Source: Streptomyces pyxinicus (lineage in GTDB: Bacteria; Actinomycetota; Actinomycetes; Streptomycetales; Streptomycetaceae). Taken from it: DNA of 64,000 bases. The position numbers were made by a program, and so were the translations under genes. Numbering within the stretch: the first letter of the stretch is position 1; each line of letters opens with the position of its first letter. A model generated the notes under the pieces. The model was given only the letters and a program-made list of their open reading frames with translations, was not told the origin of the DNA and made no database searches. Shown here piece by piece: positions 1 to 8,324 of the stretch. Location of the stretch: contig NZ_JANUGP010000002.1 in NCBI RefSeq assembly GCF_024753135.1, positions 372,001-436,000 of the forward strand, given 5' to 3'.

Positions 1-560
1 ACTCCGCCGAGCTGGCCCGGCGCGACCTGGACGCCCTGAAGCTCGGCCCCGACGACACGGTGGTCGGCGTCTCCGCCTCCGGCCGCACCCCGTACGCCGT
101 CGGCGCCGTCGAGCACGCCCGTGCGCTGGGCGCCCTCACGGTCGGCCTGTCCTGCAACGAGCACAGCGCGCTCGCGGCGGCGGCCGAGCACGGCATCGAG
201 GTGGTCACCGGCCCCGAGCTGATCACCGGCTCCACCCGCCTCAAGGCCGGGACGGCGCAGAAACTCGTCCTCAACATGATCTCGACGATCACGATGATCC
301 GGCTCGGCAAGACGTACGGGAACCTGATGGTCGACGTCCGGGCCTCCAACGACAAGCTGCGGGCCCGCTCGCACCGGATCGTGTCCCTGGCCACGGGTGC
401 GGGGGACGACGAGATCGAGAAGGCGCTCACCGAGACCGGGGGCGAGGTGAAGCACGCGATCCTCACCCTGCTCGCCGGGGTGGACGGCCCGACGGCCGCC
501 CGCCTTCTGGAGGAGACCGGCGGCCATCTGCGCGCCGCGCTGGCGCGGGCGGCCGGCTGA
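1..560 (+). CDS. murQ: N-acetylmuramic acid 6-phosphate etherase, C-terminal part
   Basis: The reading frame is open from base 3, so the start lies outside the window and about 185 residues remain. The SIS-domain sugar-phosphate loop is visible (VVGVSASGRTPY), followed by the MurQ-typical stretch around LITGSTRLKAGTAQK and VRASNDKLRARS, and a C-terminal helical UBA-like tail. MurQ cleaves the lactyl ether of MurNAc-6-P to give GlcNAc-6-P in peptidoglycan recycling. The PTS permease begins 16 bases downstream on the same strand, which fits uptake and phosphorylation of MurNAc followed by etherase cleavage. The product would feed the nagA locus at 24 kb. Only the 5' truncation by the window edge is odd. 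Confidence 0.93.
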   Translation, partial: SAELARRDLDALKLGPDDTVVGVSASGRTPYAVGAVEHARALGALTVGLSCNEHSALAAAAEHGIEVVTGPELITGSTRLKAGTAQKLVLNMISTITMIRLGKTYGNLMVDVRASNDKLRARSHRIVSLATGAGDDEIEKALTETGGEVKHAILTLLAGVDGPTAARLLEETGGHLRAALARAAG

Positions 561-576
561 CCCGCACGCTCGGGTC

Positions 577-1992
577 GTGCGCAACGACCCCGCCTCCCTC
601 GCCACCGCCGTCCTCGCCCGGGTCGGCGGCCCGGCCAACGTCACCTCCGCCGCCCACTGCATGACCCGCCTCCGCCTCACCCTCGCCGACCCGACGGCCG
701 CGGACCCGGACGCGCTGCGCTCCGTACCGGGCGTGCTCGGCGTGGTGGACGGCGGGGACGGCACCTGGCAGGTGGTGCTGGGGCCGGGCGTGGTGGCGGA
801 GGTGACGGCGGAGGTGACGGCGGAGGTGGACCGCCGGAGGCCGGCGCGGGCACCCGGCGCCCCTTCCGCGCCCGGCTCGGCACTGAAGGAGGAACTCCGA
901 CGGCGCAACGCGACCCCCCTCAAAACGGCCCTGCGCCGGATCGCGAACGTCTTCGTCCCCCTCATCCCCGCCCTGATCGGCTGCGGCATCCTGGCCGGCC
1001 TCAACGGCCTCCTCCTGAACGCGGGGTGGCTGCCGGGCCTCACCCCGGCCCTGTCCGCCATCGCCTCGGCCTTCATGGCACTGATCGCCGTCTTCGTGGG
1101 CGTCAACACGGCGAAGGAGTTCGGCGGGACGCCGGTGCTGGGCGGGGCGGTGGCGGCGGTGGTCGTCTATCCGGGGGTGGCGAAGGTGACGGCGTTCGGG
1201 ATGCACCTGGCGCCCGGCCAGGGCGGGGTGCTGGGCGCGCTCGCGGCGGCGCTGCTCGCCACCCGGGTGGAGAAGTGGTGCCGGGGCCGGGTGCCGGGCG
1301 CGCTGGACGTCCTGCTCACCCCCACGGTCACGGTCCTGGTCTCCGGCCTGGTGACGCTGTACGGCCTGATGTACGCGGCCGGCACGGTGGCCACCGCGAT
1401 CGGCACGGGCGCCGACTGGCTCCTCGTACACGCGGGCGCGGTCGCCGGGCTGGTCCTCGGCGGCCTCTTCCTGCCGCTGGTCATGCTGGGCCTGCACCAG
1501 GCCCTGATCCCCATCCACACCACCCTCATCGAACAGCAGGGCTACACGGTCCTGCTCCCGCTGCTGGCGATGGCGGGCGCGGGCCAGGTCGGCGCGGCGG
1601 TCGCGGTGTACGTCCGGCTGCGCCACGACACGTCCCTGCGTACGACGATCAGGTCGGCCCTCCCGGCGGGCCTGCTTGGCGTCGGCGAACCCCTGATCTA
1701 CGGCGTCTCGCTGCCCCTCGGCCGCCCCTTCCTGACCGCCTGCGCGGGCGGCGCGGCCGGCGGCGCCTTCATCGGCTTCTTCGCCACCCTGGGCACCCAG
1801 GTCGGCGCCACCGCCATCGGCCCCTCCGGCTGGGCCCTCTTCCCCCTCCTCACCGGCAACGCCGGCCCGGCCGCGACGATGGCGGTCTACGGCGGGGGTC
1901 TGCTGACGGGGTACGCGGTGGGCTTCGCGGCGACGTACTTCTTCGGGCTGACGGGCGTCGGAGACCGTCCTCACGAAGCACCATCGTCATAA
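577..1992 (+). CDS. PTS system EIIBC component, probably for N-acetylmuramic acid
   Basis: This 471-residue protein starts at GTG 577, right after murQ. The N-terminal EIIB domain (about residues 5-80) has the phosphorylated cysteine in AAHCMTRLRL (C28). A charged linker leads to a polytopic EIIC domain from about residue 105 (NVFVPLIPALIGCGILAGL onward), with the family's GVGEPLIYGVSLPLGRPF loop near residue 370. It would import a sugar across the membrane while phosphorylating it, taking phosphate from EIIA/HPr encoded elsewhere. The family is glucose/sucrose type IIBC. Specificity for MurNAc is inferred only from the 16-base linkage to murQ. There is no EIIA domain, so a separate EIIA is needed. 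Confidence 0.88.
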   Translation: MRNDPASLATAVLARVGGPANVTSAAHCMTRLRLTLADPTAADPDALRSVPGVLGVVDGGDGTWQVVLGPGVVAEVTAEVTAEVDRRRPARAPGAPSAPGSALKEELRRRNATPLKTALRRIANVFVPLIPALIGCGILAGLNGLLLNAGWLPGLTPALSAIASAFMALIAVFVGVNTAKEFGGTPVLGGAVAAVVVYPGVAKVTAFGMHLAPGQGGVLGALAAALLATRVEKWCRGRVPGALDVLLTPTVTVLVSGLVTLYGLMYAAGTVATAIGTGADWLLVHAGAVAGLVLGGLFLPLVMLGLHQALIPIHTTLIEQQGYTVLLPLLAMAGAGQVGAAVAVYVRLRHDTSLRTTIRSALPAGLLGVGEPLIYGVSLPLGRPFLTACAGGAAGGAFIGFFATLGTQVGATAIGPSGWALFPLLTGNAGPAATMAVYGGGLLTGYAVGFAATYFFGLTGVGDRPHEAPSS

Positions 1993-2060
1993 GAGACCGT
2001 CCTCGCCGCTGATTGGTGCCGGCGAAGGCTGCTCCGGCGGCCGGCTCCGTCTGCAAGGCT

Positions 2061-2576
2061 ATGACGATGACCATGAAGACCACGACGGAGTGGGAACGGC
2101 GGTGCGCCGCCCTGTGGGACACGTTCCAGGACCGCGATGCGGCGGAGTTCCGATCAGCGATGAGAACGTTGGCCGGCGAACTGCCGGAGGGGCACACCGT
2201 CGCCGCGTTCGAGCTGGCCTCCGCCTATGACGCGACCGACCTGGGCGAGCAGGCCGTTCCCCTCTACCGGCAGGCCCTGGACGGCGGCCTGCCCGGTGAC
2301 CGTCGGCGCCAGGCGGTGGTCCAGCTCGCGAGTACGCTGCGTGCCCTCGGCGACCCGCGGACCAGTGCCGAACTGCTGCTAGCGGAGCGCGGGAGGACGT
2401 CGGACCACCTCGACGACGCGGTCACCGCTTTCCTCGCCCTGTCGTTGGTCGACCTCGGGCGCGAACGGGAGGCCGCAGCACTCGCCCTCGGCGCGCTCTC
2501 CCGTCATCTGCCGAGCTACAACAAGTCGCTCGCCCACTATGCCGCGGCTGTGGCCGAGCCCATCCCGAACGGCTGA
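2061..2576 (+). CDS. tetratricopeptide-repeat-like protein
   Basis: A predicted cytoplasmic protein of about 171 residues. Helical pairs are readable in AFELASAYDATDLGEQAVPLYRQAL, in the following QAVVQLASTLRALGDPRTSAELL, and in TAFLALSLVDLGREREAAALALGAL, matching a short TPR protein. Three in-frame ATGs (2061, 2067, 2073) compete as the start; the GTG at 2013 would add a low-complexity stretch overlapping the promoter region, so I chose 2061. It stands alone between the PTS gene and a convergent MFS gene. TPRs mediate protein binding; no partner or catalytic motif is visible, so the function is unknown. Confidence 0.75.
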   Translation: MTMTMKTTTEWERRCAALWDTFQDRDAAEFRSAMRTLAGELPEGHTVAAFELASAYDATDLGEQAVPLYRQALDGGLPGDRRRQAVVQLASTLRALGDPRTSAELLLAERGRTSDHLDDAVTAFLALSLVDLGREREAAALALGALSRHLPSYNKSLAHYAAAVAEPIPNG

Positions 2577-2668
2577 GGAACGGGACCGGCGCCCAGGCGT
2601 CTCCCCTGACGAACTGACGGCTCCGTACACCGAGGCGGTGCACGGAGCCGTCCCAGTCCGCCCGGCCG

Positions 2669-4003
2669 TCAGGACATCGAGGTCGCCGGGGCGGGGTGTG
2701 CCACGCCCGGGGACTCCAGCACTTCGAGCACCGACTCCTCGGGCTTCTCCACGACCTCGCCCGGCGGCCGCAGCGCGCTCAGGTCCACCCACCGCAGCGT
2801 CGCCAGTGTCATCAGCACCGGCAGCGTCCCGCCCAGCACGAACAGGACCACGACGAACACGCGGCCCGATCCCACCCCCGCGATCACCGCCGACAGCGGT
2901 ACGAGCGCCAGCGAGCCCAGCCAGTCGATGCTGATGACACGACCGCGCACCGCGCTCGGCACGGTCTGGATCAACGTCGACCAGTACACGTTGCCGACGG
3001 TCGAGAAGCAGCCGTACATCACGGCCATGGGAAGCAGCAGCCAGAACGACGGTACGAACACCATCACCGCGAGCGGCGCGGCACCCGCCGTCCAGGCGAG
3101 CAGCATCCAGCGGGCGTAGTTCTCGGGGGGTTTGCGCGCGCCGAGCACGATGGAGGCGACCACGGCCGCGATACCGGTCACCGCGATGAGCAGACCGTAG
3201 TCGCGGGCGTCGCCGCCGAGCCGGTCGCTGATGAGGAAGGGCAGGAGCACCTGCCGGGGACCGGACTGGAGCAGCAGCACCACGCCGGACCACACGATGA
3301 GCACCCACAACCACCGCTCCCCGAACAGGTAACGCAGCGCCTGCCGGTACGGGACGGGTTCGGCCGACCCGGTCTCCTCCTCGGACACGGGGCCGGCGGA
3401 CCCGCTCGGCCGGATGAGGGCCACGCACAGTGCCGCCACTCCGAAGCTCAGCGCGTTGAGCACGATGACGCTCATGGCGTCGAACAGCGAGATCAGCACT
3501 CCGCCGAGAGCCGGGCCGATCATCCGCATGGTGAGTGAACGCAGCGTGGCTTCGAGAGCGTTGGCGGAGTGCAGGCTCTCCTCGGGCACGAGGTCGGGCG
3601 TGAAGGCGTCGGAGGCGGGACCGCTGATCGCGGCGGATGCGCCGAGCACGAAGGCGGCACCGACCAGTTGCCACATCATCAGGTCCCCGACGACATGGAG
3701 GACGGTGAGCAGGGCGAGCACGGCGAAACTCGCCACGAACGACCAGCCGATGACCCGCTTACGCGGGAAGCGGTCCGCGAGCGCACCGCCCACCAGGACG
3801 CAGGAGATCAGGCCCACCGCCTCGGCGCCGACCACGATGGCGAGTTCGGAGCTGTCACCGCCCAGTTCCATGGCGACCCATGGCAGCGCGACCAGCCAGA
3901 CCCCGTCGCCGAGCATGCTGATGAGGTACGAGAGGAAGAACAGACGGTAGTCGCGGTGCCGCAGCGGCGCCAACGACCGGTACAGGGCGAGGGACTTCGG
4001 CAT
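2669..4003 (-). CDS. MFS transporter (EntS-like exporter family)
   Basis: A 444-residue polytopic membrane protein. After a short N-terminus ending YRSLAPLRHRDYRLFFLSYL there are about twelve hydrophobic segments, with the MFS loop between segments 2 and 3 as GGALADRFPRKRVIGW. Its closest known kind is the MFS_3 group of small-molecule exporters. I placed the start at the ATG of MPKSLALY (4003) because the 14 upstream codons look non-coding. It is the last gene of a minus-strand series with the two-domain cupin and the 111-residue protein (88 bp after the cupin gene), so it may export that cassette's product. Substrate unknown. Confidence 0.85.
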   Translation of the reverse strand: MPKSLALYRSLAPLRHRDYRLFFLSYLISMLGDGVWLVALPWVAMELGGDSSELAIVVGAEAVGLISCVLVGGALADRFPRKRVIGWSFVASFAVLALLTVLHVVGDLMMWQLVGAAFVLGASAAISGPASDAFTPDLVPEESLHSANALEATLRSLTMRMIGPALGGVLISLFDAMSVIVLNALSFGVAALCVALIRPSGSAGPVSEEETGSAEPVPYRQALRYLFGERWLWVLIVWSGVVLLLQSGPRQVLLPFLISDRLGGDARDYGLLIAVTGIAAVVASIVLGARKPPENYARWMLLAWTAGAAPLAVMVFVPSFWLLLPMAVMYGCFSTVGNVYWSTLIQTVPSAVRGRVISIDWLGSLALVPLSAVIAGVGSGRVFVVVLFVLGGTLPVLMTLATLRWVDLSALRPPGEVVEKPEESVLEVLESPGVAHPAPATSMS

Positions 4004-4091
4004 GGGATTCAACTCCGTGGACGACTGATGACGCCTGGGGTACACGACAGAGGTGCGGCGGCCGTGTCGGCCGCCGCATGCCGGCTGTTTC

Positions 4092-5381
4092 TCAGGAGCC
4101 GGTCGTCGCCACCTTCCTGCGCAGCGCGACCCTGATCTCCTTGCCGTCCTTGCCCTTGATCATCATCACCGAGGGGGTGGAGTGGGTGACGGGCAGCGCT
4201 CGCAGGGCCTTCTGGTCGGCGACCTGGGCCTCGTAGTACTCCCGGCTCGCCGGCACCGTGTTGGGACGCAGCGCCGGGATCGGGCGCTTGGCGACCGGCC
4301 AGTCGATGACGTCGTTGCCCGGCTGGTACTCGCTGCCGTCCTCGGGCAGCAGGGTTCGCGGCCGGTTGACGGTGTACACGTTCTCCAGGTGCTCGAAGGC
4401 GTGGCCCACGCCCGGCGGGATGAGCAGGTAGCGCTCGGGATCCGGGTAGAAGGTGTACGTCACGTCCGCGCCGTAGGTCGGCGAGTCCACCCGGGTGTCG
4501 ATGAGGTGCAGGGTGACCAGTTGCTTACGGGGGCCGGCGAACGTGAGCCGGTCCTCCTGGCCGAGGTGGATTCCGTAGGCGTCGTGGGTGTAGCCCGTCT
4601 CACCGTGGTCGATGAAATAGAGCGGGTGACGGTCCAGAAGGGCGGAGAAACCGGACTCGGCGCCGCTGCGGATCACCGGGTGGCGCACCCAGCCCACACC
4701 GAAGACATCGGCCAGCGGCTCCCAGTTCTTCCGGTCGTCCTTGGGCAGCGGGCGGCGCAGTTCGACCCGGCGGACCGTGCCGTCGGCGAGCTTCACGTCG
4801 CGTGTGACGGGGTACTCGTAGGCCACCTTGGGGATCATGGCGCGCTGCTGGGCAGCGACCATGTCGTACCAGAGCTCGCTGGCGGGATGAGAGTTGGGCT
4901 TGTAGAAGGGGACGTCCTCGTCGGCGATGCCGAGGGGAATGTTGATGATGTCCGCGTCGGGCTGCCAGTCGAGGCTGCCGTGGACCCATTCGGCGGGGTC
5001 CGGGAGGAACAGCTCGTAGGAGTTGATGGTATTGACGAACTCCAGGCCGTCGAAGGTGTGAGCCACCCCCGGCGGGATGTACAGCGCGCGGGCCGAGGTG
5101 GGCGACCAGGTCTGCTTCTCCCGCAGGCCGGCGGTGGGCGAGCCCTCTCGGCAGTCGATGAACCAGCCGGTGACCGTGCCGCTGCTCGGTCCCATGAAGG
5201 TGAGGACGTCCGCCTGGCCCAGGTGAATTCCGTAGTGACCGTAGCTGAATTCCGTCTCCCCATGGAAAACCAGGGTCGCCGGCCGCAGGGTCGGGAAGGG
5301 GACGACGTAGGAATCGTTCCCGTTCTCGATCCGCCAGTTCTCACGCCAGCCGAGTCCTTCGATGGAAAACGACTCACTCAC
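4092..5381 (-). CDS. two-domain cupin, dTDP-4-dehydrorhamnose 3,5-epimerase-like
   Basis: A 429-residue protein with two tandem cupin halves that clearly repeat each other. YGIHLGQADVLTF recurs as YGIHLGQEDRLTF, and YIPPGVAHTFDGLEFVNTIN recurs as LIPPGVGHAFEHLENVYTVN. This resembles RmlC-type sugar epimerase folds, but whether the epimerase His/Asp pair is kept cannot be judged by eye. It could be an epimerase, a cyclase-like tailoring enzyme, or a non-catalytic cupin. The start is GTG 5381, with GAGAGGGAA just upstream; extending to 5480 would add a low-complexity leader. It lies 111 bp after the gene for the 111-residue protein and 88 bp before the MFS gene, which suggests one transcription unit. 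Confidence 0.8.
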   Translation of the reverse strand: MSESFSIEGLGWRENWRIENGNDSYVVPFPTLRPATLVFHGETEFSYGHYGIHLGQADVLTFMGPSSGTVTGWFIDCREGSPTAGLREKQTWSPTSARALYIPPGVAHTFDGLEFVNTINSYELFLPDPAEWVHGSLDWQPDADIINIPLGIADEDVPFYKPNSHPASELWYDMVAAQQRAMIPKVAYEYPVTRDVKLADGTVRRVELRRPLPKDDRKNWEPLADVFGVGWVRHPVIRSGAESGFSALLDRHPLYFIDHGETGYTHDAYGIHLGQEDRLTFAGPRKQLVTLHLIDTRVDSPTYGADVTYTFYPDPERYLLIPPGVGHAFEHLENVYTVNRPRTLLPEDGSEYQPGNDVIDWPVAKRPIPALRPNTVPASREYYEAQVADQKALRALPVTHSTPSVMMIKGKDGKEIRVALRRKVATTGS

Positions 5382-5492
5382 GACGTTCCCTCTCTCTTTC
5401 TGCTCCGGTGGGGAGCGGAATGGAATTTCCGAGGGGGCGGCCCGCCCCCGGACACGGGTTCCGGGGTCGGGCCGCACCATCCCCTGTCGAGG

Positions 5493-5828
5493 TCAGGCGA
5501 GGATCTCGACCTCGTAGCCGGCGGCCTCGGCGGCGACGCGCAGGTCGTCGATGGAGGTGGTCGGCAGCTCCTCGAAGATCTCCGCGACGGCCGCCTGCTT
5601 GATGCCGGCGAGGGAGGCGGAGAGACGCGCGGCCTGGTCGGCGCCCTCGAACTTGCTGAACGCCAGGCTGGTGAGGAGCGACTGCAGCGCCTCGTCACCG
5701 GAGGCAGCGGCCTCGCGCAGCTTGGCGAGGGTGGCGTCGTCGACCTGGCTCCAGTCGGCGTCGAACTGGGCGCCGTCGGCGTACAGGCCGTTCATCATCT
5801 GCTGGGCCGGGGTGGAGACGTTGCTCAT
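5493..5828 (-). CDS. 111-aa helical protein of unknown function
   Basis: I do not recognise this protein. It has 111 residues with no cysteine, and is acidic and helix-rich: a leader-like N-terminus (MSNVSTPAQQMMNGLYADG), a middle rich in Ala/Leu/Asp, and a C-terminus after a Leu-Pro-Thr-Thr break (SIDDLRVAAEAAGYEVEILA). The start is fixed by a strong AAAGGAG six bases before ATG 5828. It is the first gene after the palindromic operator and precedes the cupin and exporter genes. Possibilities are a small subunit of the cupin enzyme, a carrier or a precursor peptide. The Nif11-like leader idea is only a faint resemblance. No signal peptide or membrane segment is seen. Confidence 0.75.
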   Translation of the reverse strand: MSNVSTPAQQMMNGLYADGAQFDADWSQVDDATLAKLREAAASGDEALQSLLTSLAFSKFEGADQAARLSASLAGIKQAAVAEIFEELPTTSIDDLRVAAEAAGYEVEILA

Positions 5829-5888
5829 AGCAAACTCCTTTGATTTTCCCCCCATTTATTCTTTACCTGCTTCCGGGGGGATTCCCTG

Positions 5889-5909
5889 TTGGTGATCTAA
5901 TTTCACCAA
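5889..5909. promoter_or_regulatory. perfect palindrome, candidate LysR-type operator
   Basis: Seven-base arms TTGGTGA and TCACCAA flank a 7-base spacer (TCTAATT). The centre fits the LysR-box rule T-N11-A. The site lies 61 bp upstream of the 111-residue protein's start codon and about 80 bp past the stop codon of the LysR gene. It is therefore well placed to control the small protein-cupin-MFS unit. Assignment to the adjacent LysR protein is inference. Confidence 0.6.
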
Positions 5910-5988
5910 TCGCGGCCGTCACGGTCAATGAATCCCTGATCGGCTTACCCGGAATGAAAATTCGGACATGCCGATGGGTCGGGTTTCG

Positions 5989-6882
5989 TCAGGCCGCGAG
6001 CTGGTCGTTCTCCTCGGCCATCAGGCTGCTCACCTGGTCGATGAACAGCCGCGTTTCCCGGTTGACCGGGGCCCGCCGGCGCCGTACGAGCTGCGCGTAC
6101 ACGGCGGACGGCGGGCGCCAGTCGAGCGGGACGAGCACACCGGCGGCGATGTCGTCGGCGACGGCCATTGCCGGGAGCAGTCCCACCCCCAGGCCGGCCG
6201 CGGCCCATCGCTTGGTCGACTCGACCGTGCCCGACTCCAGGATCGGCGCGGTCCGGCTGTCCGCCTCGCCCTCCAGAAGCCGCCGGTAGCCGCGTCCGGA
6301 CTCCGGCGCGAGGATCGGCACCGAACGCAGCCGCTCACCGGTGACCGGTCGACGGCCGGCCAGTTCGTGGTCGGGTGCCACGACGGCGACGAGCGGCTCG
6401 GGCCCGAACACCGTGCTCTCCAGGCCGGGATGGAGTGTCGCGGTGTCGATCAGCAGGATCAGGTCCAGGGCGCCCTGCCGCAGACCGTCGAGGATCTCCG
6501 CCCCGCTTCCGGGCCGCAGCACCAACTCCAACTGCGGGCAGCGGTGGTGGAAGAACTCCAGCAGTGGCGGCATGCGGTACGTGGCGATGCTCTCCATCGT
6601 CCCGATCACCAGCCGCCCCGACGGCTCGGGCGAGCCGGAGGCGGCGCTGCGGGCCTCTTCGGCGAGCAGGAGCAGCCGTTCCGCGTACGGGAGCAGTCGC
6701 AGGCCGGCCGGGGTGAGCCGGACCCTGCGTCCGGAGAGCCGCTCGAACAGCGCGACACCCAGCGTGTTCTCCAAGCTCTTGATCTGCCCGGTCACACTGG
6801 ACTGCGCGTAGTTGAGCTCGGTGGCTGTGCGACTGAAACTGAGCAGAGTGGCGGCTCTGTTAAAGGTCCTGAGCTGACGCAT
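5989..6882 (-). CDS. LysR-family transcriptional regulator
   Basis: A 297-residue protein with a classic N-terminal winged HTH: MRQLRTFNRAATLLSFSRTA, then ATELNYAQSSVTGQIKSLEN, then LGVALFERLSGRRVRLTPAG. An effector-binding domain follows (from about residue 90, GRLVIGTMESIATYRMPPLL). I chose ATG 6882 because it begins at the family's usual first helix; the open frame upstream is Arg/Pro-rich and unlike a protein. It is transcribed in the same direction as the three genes after it, with a 160-bp gap holding a palindromic LysR-type box. It probably activates that cassette in response to an unknown small molecule. Confidence 0.88.
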   Translation of the reverse strand: MRQLRTFNRAATLLSFSRTATELNYAQSSVTGQIKSLENTLGVALFERLSGRRVRLTPAGLRLLPYAERLLLLAEEARSAASGSPEPSGRLVIGTMESIATYRMPPLLEFFHHRCPQLELVLRPGSGAEILDGLRQGALDLILLIDTATLHPGLESTVFGPEPLVAVVAPDHELAGRRPVTGERLRSVPILAPESGRGYRRLLEGEADSRTAPILESGTVESTKRWAAAGLGVGLLPAMAVADDIAAGVLVPLDWRPPSAVYAQLVRRRRAPVNRETRLFIDQVSSLMAEENDQLAA

Positions 6883-7751
6883 GTCCACGTGTCCTGTCCT
6901 CCGGAGTGTGGGAGATGGGGGGACTGACGGCCGGTGCGCGTGTGTGCGCCGTAAGACGGCATTCGCGGGCTGGTGCACGGCGGGGTTCGACGCGGGGGCC
7001 GGCATGGCGGTGTGGGGTTCGGGGGTCAGGGCGCGGGCCCGGACTCGGCGCGCGGCGACCGTCTGACGACGAGGCGTTCGGCGGCCTCGGCGGCACCCGC
7101 ACCAGCTCTGCCGGCCTTGACGTCGATGGCCTGGTGGCCGCCCGCCCCCGCTGCCGTGCCGCGGAGTTCGCACCGCCCGGGGCTCACACTCGGCCTGCCG
7201 CGGCCGTGCCGCAGTTCACGCGAGGCCGCGCGGTTCCCCGACAGTCGCTGGTTCTGCGAGGTATCGACGCTCGGCCTCCGCCGGTGAGCCGCCCCCTCCG
7301 GCGCGAGCCGCATGCCTGCCCCGCCGCCCGGATAGCTCACGTGGGCCATGCGACGCTCGCGGGTGGCCCGCACGACGCGTTGCGCAGGGCCGATCCGTCG
7401 GTGAGATCGACGGCCTCGCGGACCAGCCGGGCGCGTGGCACCACCAGGTGAATGCGGTCGGGTCGAGTCTGCACGGTAAGGCTCCTCGGCAGTCTGGGCA
7501 TCGCCTGCCGGGAGTCTGCACGGACCTCTTCCCGTTTCGTTCCCGTGCACGTCCGCCGGGCGGGAATCGAGGCCTCCGGATCCGCTCGCACCGCGAAGCC
7601 CGGCACCGTACCAGCCGTCGTTGATCAGTCCGCCGCCATCGGAGCCCTGCCTCTGGCGGTGGCCCGGGATACCGGCTGCGAGGCCGCCTGCCTGCCCGGA
7701 CTCGGGATGCGACGGAACCCAGCTCCCCGGAACGCGCTACCGTCGGACACC
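6883..7751. other. gene-poor intergenic region, possible decayed gene
   Basis: No complete gene is convincing here. On the minus strand a stretch near 7340-7500 reads like coding sequence (VQTRPDRIHLVVPRARLVRE then AVDLTDGSALRNA). It then stops, and a plausible continuation (RERRMAHVSYPGGGAGMRLA) lies in another frame at about 7230-7350. That pattern suggests a frameshifted remnant on the minus strand, but no family is recognisable. The part next to 6882 should contain the LysR promoter, and the part next to 7752 the promoter of the following plus-strand gene. Confidence 0.4.
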
Positions 7752-8321
7752 ATGAACCACGCCCAGCTCACCGCCCTCGGAAGGGCACTGCGGCTCCTCG
7801 GCGAGCACGGGGACGCGCTGTCCGCCGACACGCCCGACGCCCGGCTGCACGAGGTCGGGGCCGATCTGCGGCGGGCCCTGGACCTGCTGGAGGAGAGCGT
7901 CGGGAGCGGCGCGCCCGCGACCCGGTGCCCGGAGCATCCGCAGGGCCCGGTGGACGAGTCCGCCCCCGACCTGTGCCTGCTGTGCGAGACCCGGAGAAGG
8001 GCCGCCCGCCGCTCGGAGTACGGCGGCCGGCCCCACCCCGCCGGCCCCGCGCCCACCGCACCCTCCCGGTACGGCGTGCGCGGCGACCGTCCGCAGCCCC
8101 AGCAGCGCTGGCTGCCGGAGGCGTGGAACGGCCGCGAGTGGCAGCTGTGCGGCACGCCCCGGCGGGACCGGCGCGAGGCGGAGGCGTACCTCGCCGCCGA
8201 GCGCCGCTCGTCCCGGCCCGCCATGGCGTACCGGCTCGTGCACGAGTTCACCGACTACGAGGTGCTGCGCGTGTGGGGCACCCCGGTACGCGTCGACATC
8301 GAGCCGATGGGCAACCTGTAG
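7752..8321 (+). CDS. conserved-type actinomycete hypothetical protein with Cys motifs
   Basis: A 189-residue protein I cannot assign to a named family. The N-terminal ~50 residues are a Leu/Ala-rich helical stretch ([20 protein letters not shown]). Next is a possible metal-binding patch with spaced cysteines (CPEHPQGP... and DLCLLCETRRR, residues about 57-80). The C-terminal region has a charged WNGREWQLCGTPRRDRREAE segment. The start was taken at ATG 7752; 100 upstream codons in frame look non-coding. It is convergent with the OYE gene and ends three bases from that gene's stop. Probably cytoplasmic; function unknown. Confidence 0.65.
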   Translation: MNHAQLTALGRALRLLGEHGDALSADTPDARLHEVGADLRRALDLLEESVGSGAPATRCPEHPQGPVDESAPDLCLLCETRRRAARRSEYGGRPHPAGPAPTAPSRYGVRGDRPQPQQRWLPEAWNGREWQLCGTPRRDRREAEAYLAAERRSSRPAMAYRLVHEFTDYEVLRVWGTPVRVDIEPMGNL

Positions 8322-8324
8322 TGG

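Noticed and set aside
463..1974. A 503-codon minus-strand open frame
   Set aside because: It is antisense to the PTS gene, Arg/Gly-rich, and has no motif.
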